A stretch of DNA of 26,369 nt, from contig PJAB01000455.1 in NCBI GenBank assembly GCA_002887195.1, positions 1 through 26,369 of the forward strand. The letters are read 5' to 3'. This DNA comes from Chrysochromulina parva (Eukaryota; Haptophyta; Prymnesiales; Chrysochromulinaceae). The translations under genes were made by a program, and so were the position numbers. The notes under the pieces are model-generated. The model saw only the letters and a program-made list of their open reading frames with translations. It was not told where the DNA came from and made no database searches. Shown piece after piece: positions 1 to 7,320 of the stretch; the stretch's first letter is position 1, and every line of letters starts with the position of its first letter.

Positions 1-1441
1 GCGCCATCCGCGACACAGATAGCAGGTGCAGACGCAGTCCATCGGGTGCAATCCGCCTCGTCCGACTGCCATCATCCAGCAGTGTTGAGTTTGGAGAAGC
101 AGGAACAGGAGCGGAACCATAACCAGTAGCCCAAACTTGCCCACGGCGTTGCCGTTCGTTCCGCCACCTCGCGAGCGTCTGATCCAGCATGGCATGCTCT
201 GTGCAAGAGTCTGCCTTCGTGCGAAGGTACACGCTCAGCTTGGCCCCGTCGGGAGGCGATAGGTAGGCTTTCCAAGGAGGTCGCTCCATCCGAGGCGCTT
301 TACGATGTGATTGCGACTCCAGCATCTGCTGCTGCATCTTCTGCATGGTCAGGGCCAGCTCACGAAGTTTCTCCAACTCCCTTGCCACCCGAGCAGCCTC
401 AGCCTCCGCCCGCAGTCTCTCTTGCTCCGCCCTAAGGCGTCGCCGCTCTTCTATGCGACGGCGCTCTGCTTCCTTCGCTGCTTCTAGCGCCGCGAGCTCC
501 AGTTGCCTTCGTGCTTCTTCCTCAGCCGCTGCCGCTGCAGCACGCTCCTTTGCCAACCGATCTTCTTCCTCTGCACGAGCACGCTCGAGCTCTGACCTGG
601 CTGCCTCACGCTGCATTTCCTCCTCCTCGGTCATCGTCAGTACCGATCGCCCCCGCCGAGCTTTCGAACACGCGTCTTGCAGCTCTATAAATGTGATGAC
701 CCCGTTATCGTTCGAGTCGATGCCCTTGAAGAGCCGTTCCAGGTCTTTTTCTGAGGCGGCGTCCGCAACGCCTAGCTGCTTGATGATACGCACGAACTCG
801 GGCATCACTATTTGTCCGTCGCCATCTTCGTCGAGGGTGTTGAACAACTCCATCACGCGCGCGGTATGATTTTTCATGATTGCGATCAGCTGAAACGGAA
901 GATCACCAACCCAACGCGCCAAACCGTCCTCGTCGTAACTAGCCGTACGGCGCTCGTCCTCTTCGATGACGAGCGCCGAACGGCCAGCTGCACGGGTTTC
1001 CGTAGTCGCCATTTTCCCAAAGGGGCTGTTGCCAAGGATGTCACCCGGACTCTGATCCAGTTGCGTCCGGAAAGCCTGCACGAATTCGTCGAAGTCGATG
1101 TCACCAGTGCCATTCGGATCTATCTCTTGCGCCATCTCTGCAACCTGCTCCGGCGTCATTTCAACGCCCACAGCGTTGACGACCAAGGGTAGCTCCGCTG
1201 TCGAGATGAAGCCGCTCTTCTTGGCGTCGAATTTGTTGAAGATGGGCCGAAGAATGTTCCTGAGTTCAACGTCAGTAATGGCCGACCCTGCGCTAGTTGT
1301 CGCTAGTGGCTCACATTTTGGCGAGGTGCGTCCAGCTGGTGGCTTTGGCGAGACGAGTTCAGCTGGCGGCTGACGAGTTGGCGAGGCTCGTCCAGCTGGC
1401 GGGGATCTGGGGCTGACTGGCGGCGAAGCGCGTCCGGACAT
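1..1441 (-). CDS. Four-EF-hand calcium-binding protein with C-terminal coiled coil (partial, runs off left edge)
   Basis: The minus strand reads open without introns from an ATG at 1441 to the window edge (480 codons). Residues 1-50 are Pro/Ser-rich with imperfect PPAGR(A/T)SP repeats. Four canonical 12-residue EF-hand loops follow at about 72-83 (DAKKSGFISTAE), 108-119 (DPNGTGDIDFDE), 204-215 (DEDGDGQIVMPE) and 242-253 (DSNDNGVITFIE). Each has acidic or polar ligands at positions 1, 3 and 5, Gly at 6 and Glu at 12, so all four should bind Ca2+. The layout is calmodulin-like, but an insert of about 80 residues separates the two EF pairs. From about 262 there is a Glu/Arg/Ala-rich coiled coil of roughly 110 residues, then a tail that continues outside the window. 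The family suggests a Ca2+ sensor or scaffold; the target is unknown. Serine/arginine-rich plus-strand reading frames here are shadows of the coiled coil. It diverges from the Mpv17-like gene. Confidence 0.85.
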   Translation of the reverse strand, partial: MSGRASPPVSPRSPPAGRASPTRQPPAELVSPKPPAGRTSPKCEPLATTSAGSAITDVELRNILRPIFNKFDAKKSGFISTAELPLVVNAVGVEMTPEQVAEMAQEIDPNGTGDIDFDEFVQAFRTQLDQSPGDILGNSPFGKMATTETRAAGRSALVIEEDERRTASYDEDGLARWVGDLPFQLIAIMKNHTARVMELFNTLDEDGDGQIVMPEFVRIIKQLGVADAASEKDLERLFKGIDSNDNGVITFIELQDACSKARRGRSVLTMTEEEEMQREAARSELERARAEEEDRLAKERAAAAAAEEEARRQLELAALEAAKEAERRRIEERRRLRAEQERLRAEAEAARVARELEKLRELALTMQKMQQQMLESQSHRKAPRMERPPWKAYLSPPDGAKLSVYLRTKADSCTEHAMLDQTLARWRNERQRRGQVWATGYGSAPVPASPNSTLLDDGSRTRRIAPDGLRLHLLSVSRMA

Positions 1442-1836
1442 GGCTAAGCACGTAACGATGCGGATCGTGCGCTGGCTAGTCGCGCGGACCGTTGGCCAGC
1501 CAGTCGCCCGAGTGAAGGACCCGTCAGCCACAGGACCGACCTGACACAAAACGACCTCCGCGGTGGGGGGCGACTGTAAAAAGAAGTTTGGGAGCCGCGT
1601 CGCGATGTGCACCCAATCTCAAAAGTCATATCAAAGCCACACTCTCTCGCACATCCTGGACCCCGGAAACGCGTTGCAAATTGCGCACTCTTTGCAGTGC
1701 AATGCTCACTCCGCCGCTGGAGCTGCACGTGCGGCGAATCAGTTGACGAATTCCAACGCGAGACCGCAGTGAGTGTATTCTGAGCGGGCAGCCGTAGCAC
1801 CGGCTGTCGAGTGTGTCGCGTTAACTTTCACAACCA
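1442..1836. other. Divergent intergenic region between EF-hand and Mpv17-like genes
   Basis: These 395 bp separate two divergently transcribed starts and must hold both promoters and 5' UTRs. I see no clear TATA box or conserved element. A 118-codon minus-strand frame (1444-1800) ends in another frame just before the EF-hand ATG and looks non-coding. Confidence 0.5.
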
Positions 1837-2595
1837 ATGTTTGAAATCGTACACCCCCAAAAACCGTTCACACCAGATCGTCGAACGAGGCACATCCTCT
1901 CGTGCGACGCGAGGCCGTCCATGCGACGCACGATGATACTCTTGTTAGTGGTGCCGACCACTACTTTTGGTCCGCATGCTTATGCAGACTCTGCAATGCT
2001 CCACAGCCGCTTAAGAGGGCAAAAGCCAGCCATGGCCGCAGCAGACCTGCTCGGCGTCATCAACGCTTTTTACAAGTCCTCTCCATACCAAGCGGCCTTC
2101 CTCACCTGCGGCTTCAAGGCTATGTGCAGCGACGCGATAGCGCAGAAGACGGAATCCGCACGCAAGCAGCCCAGATTCAGCTTTCGGCGAAACATTGCCT
2201 TCATCATCTATGGTGGATTGTACAATGGATTTTTCGAGAACTTTCTATTCAACAACTGCTTCCCGGTTGTTTTTGGTGAAGGCACCGACCTAGTCACTGT
2301 TGCCAGCAAGGTCGTCGTCGATCAGCTGATTCTGACACCATTCCTGTGTTTACCAGCTGCTTACATCGTCAGGGCTCTTGTCTTTCGGTCCTCGGTGCGC
2401 GACGCGCTTTCTCGGTACGTGAGTGACGCAAAGAAAGACCTGCTGTGGAAGTACTGGCTCATCTGGACTCCCACACAGTGCCTGACCTTCAGCGTGGTGC
2501 CCGTGCACTTGCGCATCGCGTTCATCGCATCAGTCAGCTTCTTTTGGTTCATTTTGCTTTCCACGATATCGAATCGCGCTCCGGTCAAAGAGTGA
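1837..2595 (+). CDS. Mpv17/PMP22-family integral membrane protein
   Basis: A single-exon frame of 252 residues. The C-terminal half carries the family signature: KYWLIWTPTQCLTFSVVP followed by LRIAFIASVSFFWFILLS, matching the W-x-x-W-P-x-Q...F..VP...R...W.x.LS pattern of Mpv17/PMP22/Sym1 proteins. Upstream are the usual YKSSPYQAAFLTCG and a hydrophobic segment around YGGLYNGFFENFLFN. Members are small four-helix proteins of mitochondrial inner membrane, peroxisomes or plastids, linked to channel or metabolite transport. Most are about 180-200 residues, so this one has an N-terminal extension. A second in-frame ATG at 1921 starts MRRTMILLLVV and leads to AYA-D, a plausible signal-peptide cleavage site; translation from there would suit ER-routed targeting. 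I give the longest ATG; 1921 may be the true start. No introns are needed. Confidence 0.88.
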   Translation: MFEIVHPQKPFTPDRRTRHILSCDARPSMRRTMILLLVVPTTTFGPHAYADSAMLHSRLRGQKPAMAAADLLGVINAFYKSSPYQAAFLTCGFKAMCSDAIAQKTESARKQPRFSFRRNIAFIIYGGLYNGFFENFLFNNCFPVVFGEGTDLVTVASKVVVDQLILTPFLCLPAAYIVRALVFRSSVRDALSRYVSDAKKDLLWKYWLIWTPTQCLTFSVVPVHLRIAFIASVSFFWFILLSTISNRAPVKE

Positions 2596-2935
2596 GAGGC
2601 GATCGGGAGGAAAGTGATCCGATCTGACACACCTTGGGGACAGCTCGTCGACAAACTGCCAGACACGGGTAGACACCCCCGGACGGGACCGTAATAGCCA
2701 GAGCCCAGATTGCCCACAGATACCATACTGCAGTATGTATAAAATATACCATTAGGCAAACATCGCGAACCGTCGGGCTGTACCGATAATATGAAATATC
2801 GCTTGGCTCTGCCGCTTGACCGGACTCGACTATGAATCTATGTTCCGTGTTCGAGGGAAACTACACGCGTGTCGGCGTGCCGCGCGTCTCAGCAACAGCA
2901 TCCCCTGCGCCCCGGTGGCATTCCGATTCAAAAGC
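2596..2935. other. Convergent 3' intergenic region with a short perfect palindrome
   Basis: These 340 bp lie between the stop codons of the Mpv17-like gene (plus) and the exostosin gene (minus), so they hold two 3' UTRs. A 14-bp perfect palindrome, CATACTGCAGTATG, sits at 2724-2737, followed by an AT-rich stretch (2738-2755) that could take part in 3' end formation. No gene is supported. Confidence 0.45.
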
Positions 2936-5867
2936 TCAATCCGTCCACTTCACGCCAGGAATCTTCACGCCAGACGGGAAGAAGCGCGTCTTCATCGCAA
3001 ACGTCTTGTCGTCACGTCCCAGCTCCCACTCGCGGAGGATGGACTCCATGTCGCTCGCGTCCTGGCTCAGCGTGAGCGTCTCAGCGCGCACCTGTCGGCG
3101 CAAGGCGCCGAGGTCAAATGCAGCCTCGTCGCCGTCCTCGACGAGGCAGCTCTCAACGGCAGCACGCCACGGCTCGGCCTCTGACGCCGCCGAGTCGCCC
3201 AGCTTCAGCCGGCGGCGCAGCGTCCGCATGGTCGTCTCGAAGGCATCGTGCGGGCGCGCAGCGACGAGCGTTGGGTCGGAGTCGGTCGCATGCGGGTAAA
3301 GGCCCGGAGCTAGCCAGAGCATCCGAGGCCAGACGCAGCCGAGGCCGCGGCGTAGGCGCGCGACGTGTGCCGCAGGTACGCGTGCCAGCAGCTGTGGAAG
3401 GATCGGGACGAGGCGAGAGGCTCAGAAGACGTTCCTATCTGTCCCAATCAGTCGCAATCAGTGGTACTCACCTGCGGAAGGATCGGGATGTCCGAAAAGT
3501 TGAGCCGGATGGAGAAGCGGTGCCAGGGCAGCACCTCCTCGAAGGCCATCTCGACGTCGTCCTGGATGACTACGGGTACGCAGCCCACGAGCACGCACTC
3601 GTACCTGCCAAATTAGGGAGGTTCCATCAGACGCAATCCACCGCAATCATCACCAGCATGCGCTCGTACCTGCCATCGTGCCCAATCAGATGCCAAATTA
3701 GGGAGGGCCCCCATCAGAGGCCGCCACACGCAAGGAGACGCACTCGTACGCATGAAGTGGGCATCAGGATCAATCAGCGGCCATGAGCGGCCATGAGCGG
3801 CCATCACAGCGTACTGGCGAGAGGAGAAGCCGTAGCCTGCGGGCGCGAGGCAGAACTTAGCCGATGCGTAGTTATCCACGTGCGTAGGGAAGGGGAGCTT
3901 CTCCTGCACGCCGTTGTCGAAGGTGAGGATTTTGAAGCGCGGGTGGCGCCGGTGAGCGCGGTATACGCCTTGACGGACGCCGAGAGAGTAATGACGGCCC
4001 CAATTCAGGTTCATCTTGCCGGAGAAGAAGAGGTCGTGCTTGAAGGAATCCTCCGCTGGAACGAGGCGCAGCGCGGCCGCATCGAGGGGAGCGACCTTGG
4101 CGAAGTCACCGTGCAGCATCCAGCGATTGAGACGCGCCTGTTCGCCATGGAAGGGGGGCACCGTGATGTCGAATCCCACCTTGTGATCCCCTTGCCCCTG
4201 TCCGTCGACCTTGACCGAGGCGGGGGCGCCCCAGTGGTGTATCATGATAAGGGGCGTCGACTCACGCACCGACTCGCGCACGAACCGATTGCCCTGGTCC
4301 TGCGTCATCACGATCAGGTGGTCGCGCCCGCCACGGCGTGCCCAATACTTGGGCCACGTCTGCCGTACGTACTGCAGCACGTCGCGAAGTGGCTTGGCCG
4401 CGGGCAGCGTGAAGTGCTTGAAGTAGTACCTGCCCAAGGACGAAGGCGGTTCGCCCATCAGCGACGCAAGCAGCGCCTGGCGTCACACCGGTGAGAGTCG
4501 CGACGCAAGCAGCGACGCAAGCAGCGACGCAAGCAGCGACGCAAGCAGCGACGCAAGCAGCGCCTGGCGTCGTACCGGTGAGAGTAGAAGCCGAGGGAGA
4601 GATGGAGAGGTATGAAGAAGAAGTCGGCCTGCTCGGGGTCGAGTGTGCGGTACGGCGAGCGCAGCAGCTGCTGGTGCAGCATCACATCGACGCCATACCA
4701 ATGGTCACGCGTCCAGTCGCCCCGGCGGAAGGTGCCCATCCAGCTAGTGAAGCGTGGCGGCACGTCGTACACGTAGACCCGTGGCCGAAGGCCTGTGGAC
4801 GGCGCTGTCGGCCGGAGAGGCGTAGCGCCCCCGAGCGAGCAGTCGGCTCCGTAGATGCCCGGCTTGCACTTGCAAAAGTTGGAGACGCACGTGCCCTGTC
4901 CAGAGCAGTCGTTGAGGCACTTGTGCAAATGAGTATGCTCGTCCATCCGGAGGTCACACTTGGCCCCCGACCAACCGGGGAAGCAGCGGCACTTGGGTAC
5001 GCGTTGGTTGAGGCATTCCTCGAGATTGTATTGACGCCCGCCCGGCTGACAATCCGCCTCCTTCGGGTAGAACTCGTACGGCAGCTGCACAGAAAGGATG
5101 CCGTGCCCCGAGCACCGGTCATCGGAGGCACTCGCGTCGGCATCCGCCCGTGTGCGCTGGAGCCACGTCTCGTTCGCTACGACGGGCATCCAGCCCATGC
5201 GGTTCTTGACGTCGGCGGCCGCCTGGGCCATCGTCTGGCCCGGCTTGGGCTCCACCAGGCACTCCTGGCGCGCGTCCAGGCCGAGCTCGTGGCACTCCCA
5301 CACGCACTCGCAGCTGCTTGGGAAGGCGGGCTGCGTGTGGATGCCGCAGGACGCGACAGGCATCGCGAGGCCCCACTGCTTGACGCACGCGGGAAAGAGC
5401 GGCTCCGAGCAGTCGGCGCCCGTATAAAAGGGCGGGCAGTCACAGCGACCCAGCTCGAGGTTGCACGTGCCGCGCCGTGTGCACTCGGGATGGCACTGCT
5501 TGCTGGCGGCCGTGGCCAAAGGGCCGACGCTGCTTGGCGTCGGCGCGACCGCAGCGGCGACGGAAAAGCTGGTACTGCTTGGTGTCGGCGCTGCCACAGC
5601 ACTACCACCGGTGAGAGCTCTGTTCGCATCGCGGAGCGCCGCTTCGGCAGCGTTGAGGTCGAGCTGCATGCTGTCCACGACATTGGCGATCGAGGTGCGG
5701 GTGTTGACATCGTCAGTCATGCAAAGACCACGCCCGCCGTCGGCCTTGACGCACTGCGCCCAGTCGCCCACCACCACAGTGCGCCGTTCCATGACCGGCC
5801 GGTGAAAGGCGAGCATGATCAAGAGGACCGTCACGAGCGCGAAAGCCGCGTTGATAAGAGCCGACAT
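2936..5867 (-). CDS. Exostosin-family (GT47) glycosyltransferase with EGF-like modules, type II membrane protein
   Basis: Four exons on the minus strand: 5867-4576, 4429-3815, 3604-3472 and 3391-2936; these splice in frame to 831 residues. Residues about 4-22 form one hydrophobic signal anchor, so a Golgi type II protein is expected. EGF-like Cys clusters lie near 125-153 (CDCPPFYTGADC), 292-304 and 317-343 (CKCKPGIYGADC). The GT47 domain begins at about 362 (PRVYVYDVPPRF) and includes DWTRDHWYGVDVMLHQQLL, QADFFFIPLHLSLGFYSH, the FCLAPAGYGFSSRQ-YECVLVGCVPVVIQDD nucleotide-sugar region (joined across intron 2) and W-H-R-F-S-I. Family members transfer sugars from nucleotide sugars to glycans; the exact donor is unknown. 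A longer frame to 5942 has no ATG, so the ATG at 5867 was chosen. The IAH1-like gene lies about 200 bp upstream on the same strand. A plus-strand 471-codon frame over exon 1 is a shadow. Confidence 0.88.
3392..3471 (-). repeat. GT47 intron 3, bracketed by a 17-nt copy of the exon end
   Basis: An 80-nt GT-AG intron in phase 0. On the minus strand the upstream exon ends TCCCGATCCTTCCGCAG and the intron ends TCCCGATCCTTCCACAG, 16 of 17 identical. The interior holds CTGATTG motifs on the sense strand. Confidence 0.8.
3605..3814 (-). repeat. GT47 intron 2 with short sense-strand repeats
   Basis: A 210-nt phase-2 GT-AG intron. It starts GTACG and the downstream exon also starts GTACG. Near the donor are GGCCGCTCAT repeats (3779-3803), and several CTGAT motifs read on the sense strand. 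The word CCTCCCTAATTTGGCA occurs inside the intron and again at its 3' end, and an internal GGCAGGTACGAGCGCATGCT mimics the true acceptor region (about 3650-3670). Confidence 0.75.
4430..4575 (-). repeat. GT47 intron 1 with five perfect 12-bp tandem repeats
   Basis: A 146-nt phase-2 intron. Plus-strand 4501-4560 is exactly five copies of CGACGCAAGCAG. The array is flanked by two 37-nt direct copies, 4462-4498 and 4549-4585, with only two mismatches; the right-hand copy includes the last ten bases of exon 1. A single CTGAT lies about 30 nt from the 3' splice site on the sense strand. The intron reads open in frame for most of its length, then stops. Confidence 0.8.
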
Positions 5868-6071
5868 GCAAAATTCCCGGCGCCGCGACGGCGCTTTTTT
5901 TCCTAAGTGTGAACTCACAGTCCTTCCATCCTTGAAACTCAAACGCGTTACCTCTATCTAATCAGAAACAACGTCTCTTCGTGGATCTTTGGCAGAACCT
6001 CTAGCAAATCGACGTCCCGTCGCAACTGCCAGACAGGGTATGAGGGACCATTAGGCTCTGTGGGGCACAGC

Positions 6072-6950
6072 TCATCGACCGTTCCCCGCATCCAAAGGGA
6101 CTCCCTCCGCATCGAAGGCATCTGGCGACGTCTTCGCCAACCAGTGCGGCAGGTGCACAGGCAGATCGAGGGGCGCACGCCCCACATCAGCGAGCGCCTC
6201 GGCCACGAGCGCATGCACCATCGCATTCCCAGCGGCGCTAAGGTGAAGCCCATCGGCCTGGAGCAACGTGCGCCATCCGGATCGCGAGTGCATGGTGAGG
6301 AAGAGGTCAATGAATCTGACCTCCTGTGCCACGCCGGCAACACGCCTAGCAGCTCGCACATAAGGCGCCAACCCATCGCTGCCGAGACCGCCACCATCAT
6401 CGAGACCATCGCTCATGCGGAGGCTGTACGCTCGCCAATCGTCCGCATCGCACGGAGGGGGAGACAAGAGGATACGCTTTGCGAAAGGAAGCTTCGCTTG
6501 CAACTGTGCCAGGATCTCGATCAGGTTGTGCTCGAATTCGTCCACGGGTACGTGCAGCGCATGCGAACTGCAGTGACTGTCGTTGGAGCCAAGCGTGAGG
6601 GTGACGGCCGCTACCGAGTCACGGTCGGTCGGCAAGAGCGCATCGTCGAGAGCCTCAAGCAGCATCCTGGAATTGTAGCCGCCAAAGCCACGATTGAGCA
6701 CGTCGGCTCGCCGCGACCACGCATAGTCTCTCGCGAGCAGTGCCACCCATCCAGGGCCTTGCTCTGTGTCGCTGCCGAGCGGACTGCCACGAGGATGTCT
6801 AGCCACTTGTAGAGTGGTCGACGTACCGATGTGGGAGGCGTACTCGGTGATCGAGTCGCCCAGGCACAGGATCGACCGACGGTGGGTTGTGTATTGAGCT
6901 CGGGCGGTGGACAGGAGCCGCAACGGTTGGCTTCGCGAGGCTCCACGCAT
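6072..6950 (-). CDS. SGNH/GDSL hydrolase, isoamyl acetate-hydrolyzing esterase (IAH1)-like
   Basis: A single exon of 292 residues from the ATG at 6950; a longer reading to 6986 begins with GTG and is not preferred. All four SGNH blocks are visible: block I LCLGDSITEY with nucleophile Ser near 33, block II RGFGGYNSR with the oxyanion Gly, block III LGSNDSH with the oxyanion Asn, and block V DGLHLS with catalytic Asp and His. The spacing and the phrases NRGFGGYNSR, HVPVDEFEHNL and LLSPPP match the IAH1 branch of GDSL esterases, which hydrolyse short-chain acetate esters and related acyl esters. About 25 basic, Ser-rich residues precede the domain and could be a targeting leader; that is inference. 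An Asp- and Gly-rich stretch (DGLDDGGGLGSDG) falls in the lid region. It is divergent from the large SFI1-like gene. Confidence 0.87.
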   Translation of the reverse strand: MRGASRSQPLRLLSTARAQYTTHRRSILCLGDSITEYASHIGTSTTLQVARHPRGSPLGSDTEQGPGWVALLARDYAWSRRADVLNRGFGGYNSRMLLEALDDALLPTDRDSVAAVTLTLGSNDSHCSSHALHVPVDEFEHNLIEILAQLQAKLPFAKRILLSPPPCDADDWRAYSLRMSDGLDDGGGLGSDGLAPYVRAARRVAGVAQEVRFIDLFLTMHSRSGWRTLLQADGLHLSAAGNAMVHALVAEALADVGRAPLDLPVHLPHWLAKTSPDAFDAEGVPLDAGNGR

Positions 6951-7320
6951 ATGAACAACCCAGTCTACCACACCACAGATGTGCACGGTCCTCTACGCCT
7001 GGCACGGTCTGCGAAGCCTTCACGGTTGATATGCAGACTGGGCGGCGGAGTTCCCCGCCTCCTCTCCGGTCGGCGAAGTTGCAGTGTGAAATGGACCAGC
7101 ATGCAACGAAATCTCCACGTGACCGGTGGTCGTGCGTCTTGCCGACATAGCAATTATACGTGAACGGGAACGCATGCAACGAGGAGTTCAGATGAAGTCC
7201 GCAGTCCACCGTTTCACTTTTGGAGCTCGTGACCCACCACAATTCTTTCAGCCTTGGGAGGCAATCCTCCTGCGCGAGCTGCTCGCTCTTGGCGGCTGAA
7301 GCACCTAAGCGTTTGCCGCG
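6951..7320. other. Divergent intergenic region between IAH1-like and SFI1-like genes
   Basis: These 370 bp separate two divergent ATGs and probably hold both promoters. I see no TATA box and no repeat. Small reading frames on both strands here (for example 6831-7163) have no recognisable features. Confidence 0.5.

Noticed and set aside
345..1192. Ser/Arg-rich plus-strand frames
   Set aside because: They are shadows of the minus-strand EF-hand/coiled-coil gene; the Ser runs mirror Glu/Ala/Arg codons of the coiled coil.
4462..4575. In-frame extension of GT47 exon 1 with RRCLRRCL repeats as true protein
   Set aside because: It ends in a stop, and skipping it joins FYSHR to YYFKHFTLP in the GT47 domain, as the family requires.
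4491..5906. 471-codon plus-strand reading frame over the exostosin gene
   Set aside because: It is the antisense of exon 1, Arg/Ala/Val-rich without domains, while the minus strand has EGF and GT47 motifs and splices in frame.
6060..6812. 250-codon plus-strand frame
   Set aside because: Antisense of the IAH1-like gene, which has all four SGNH blocks.
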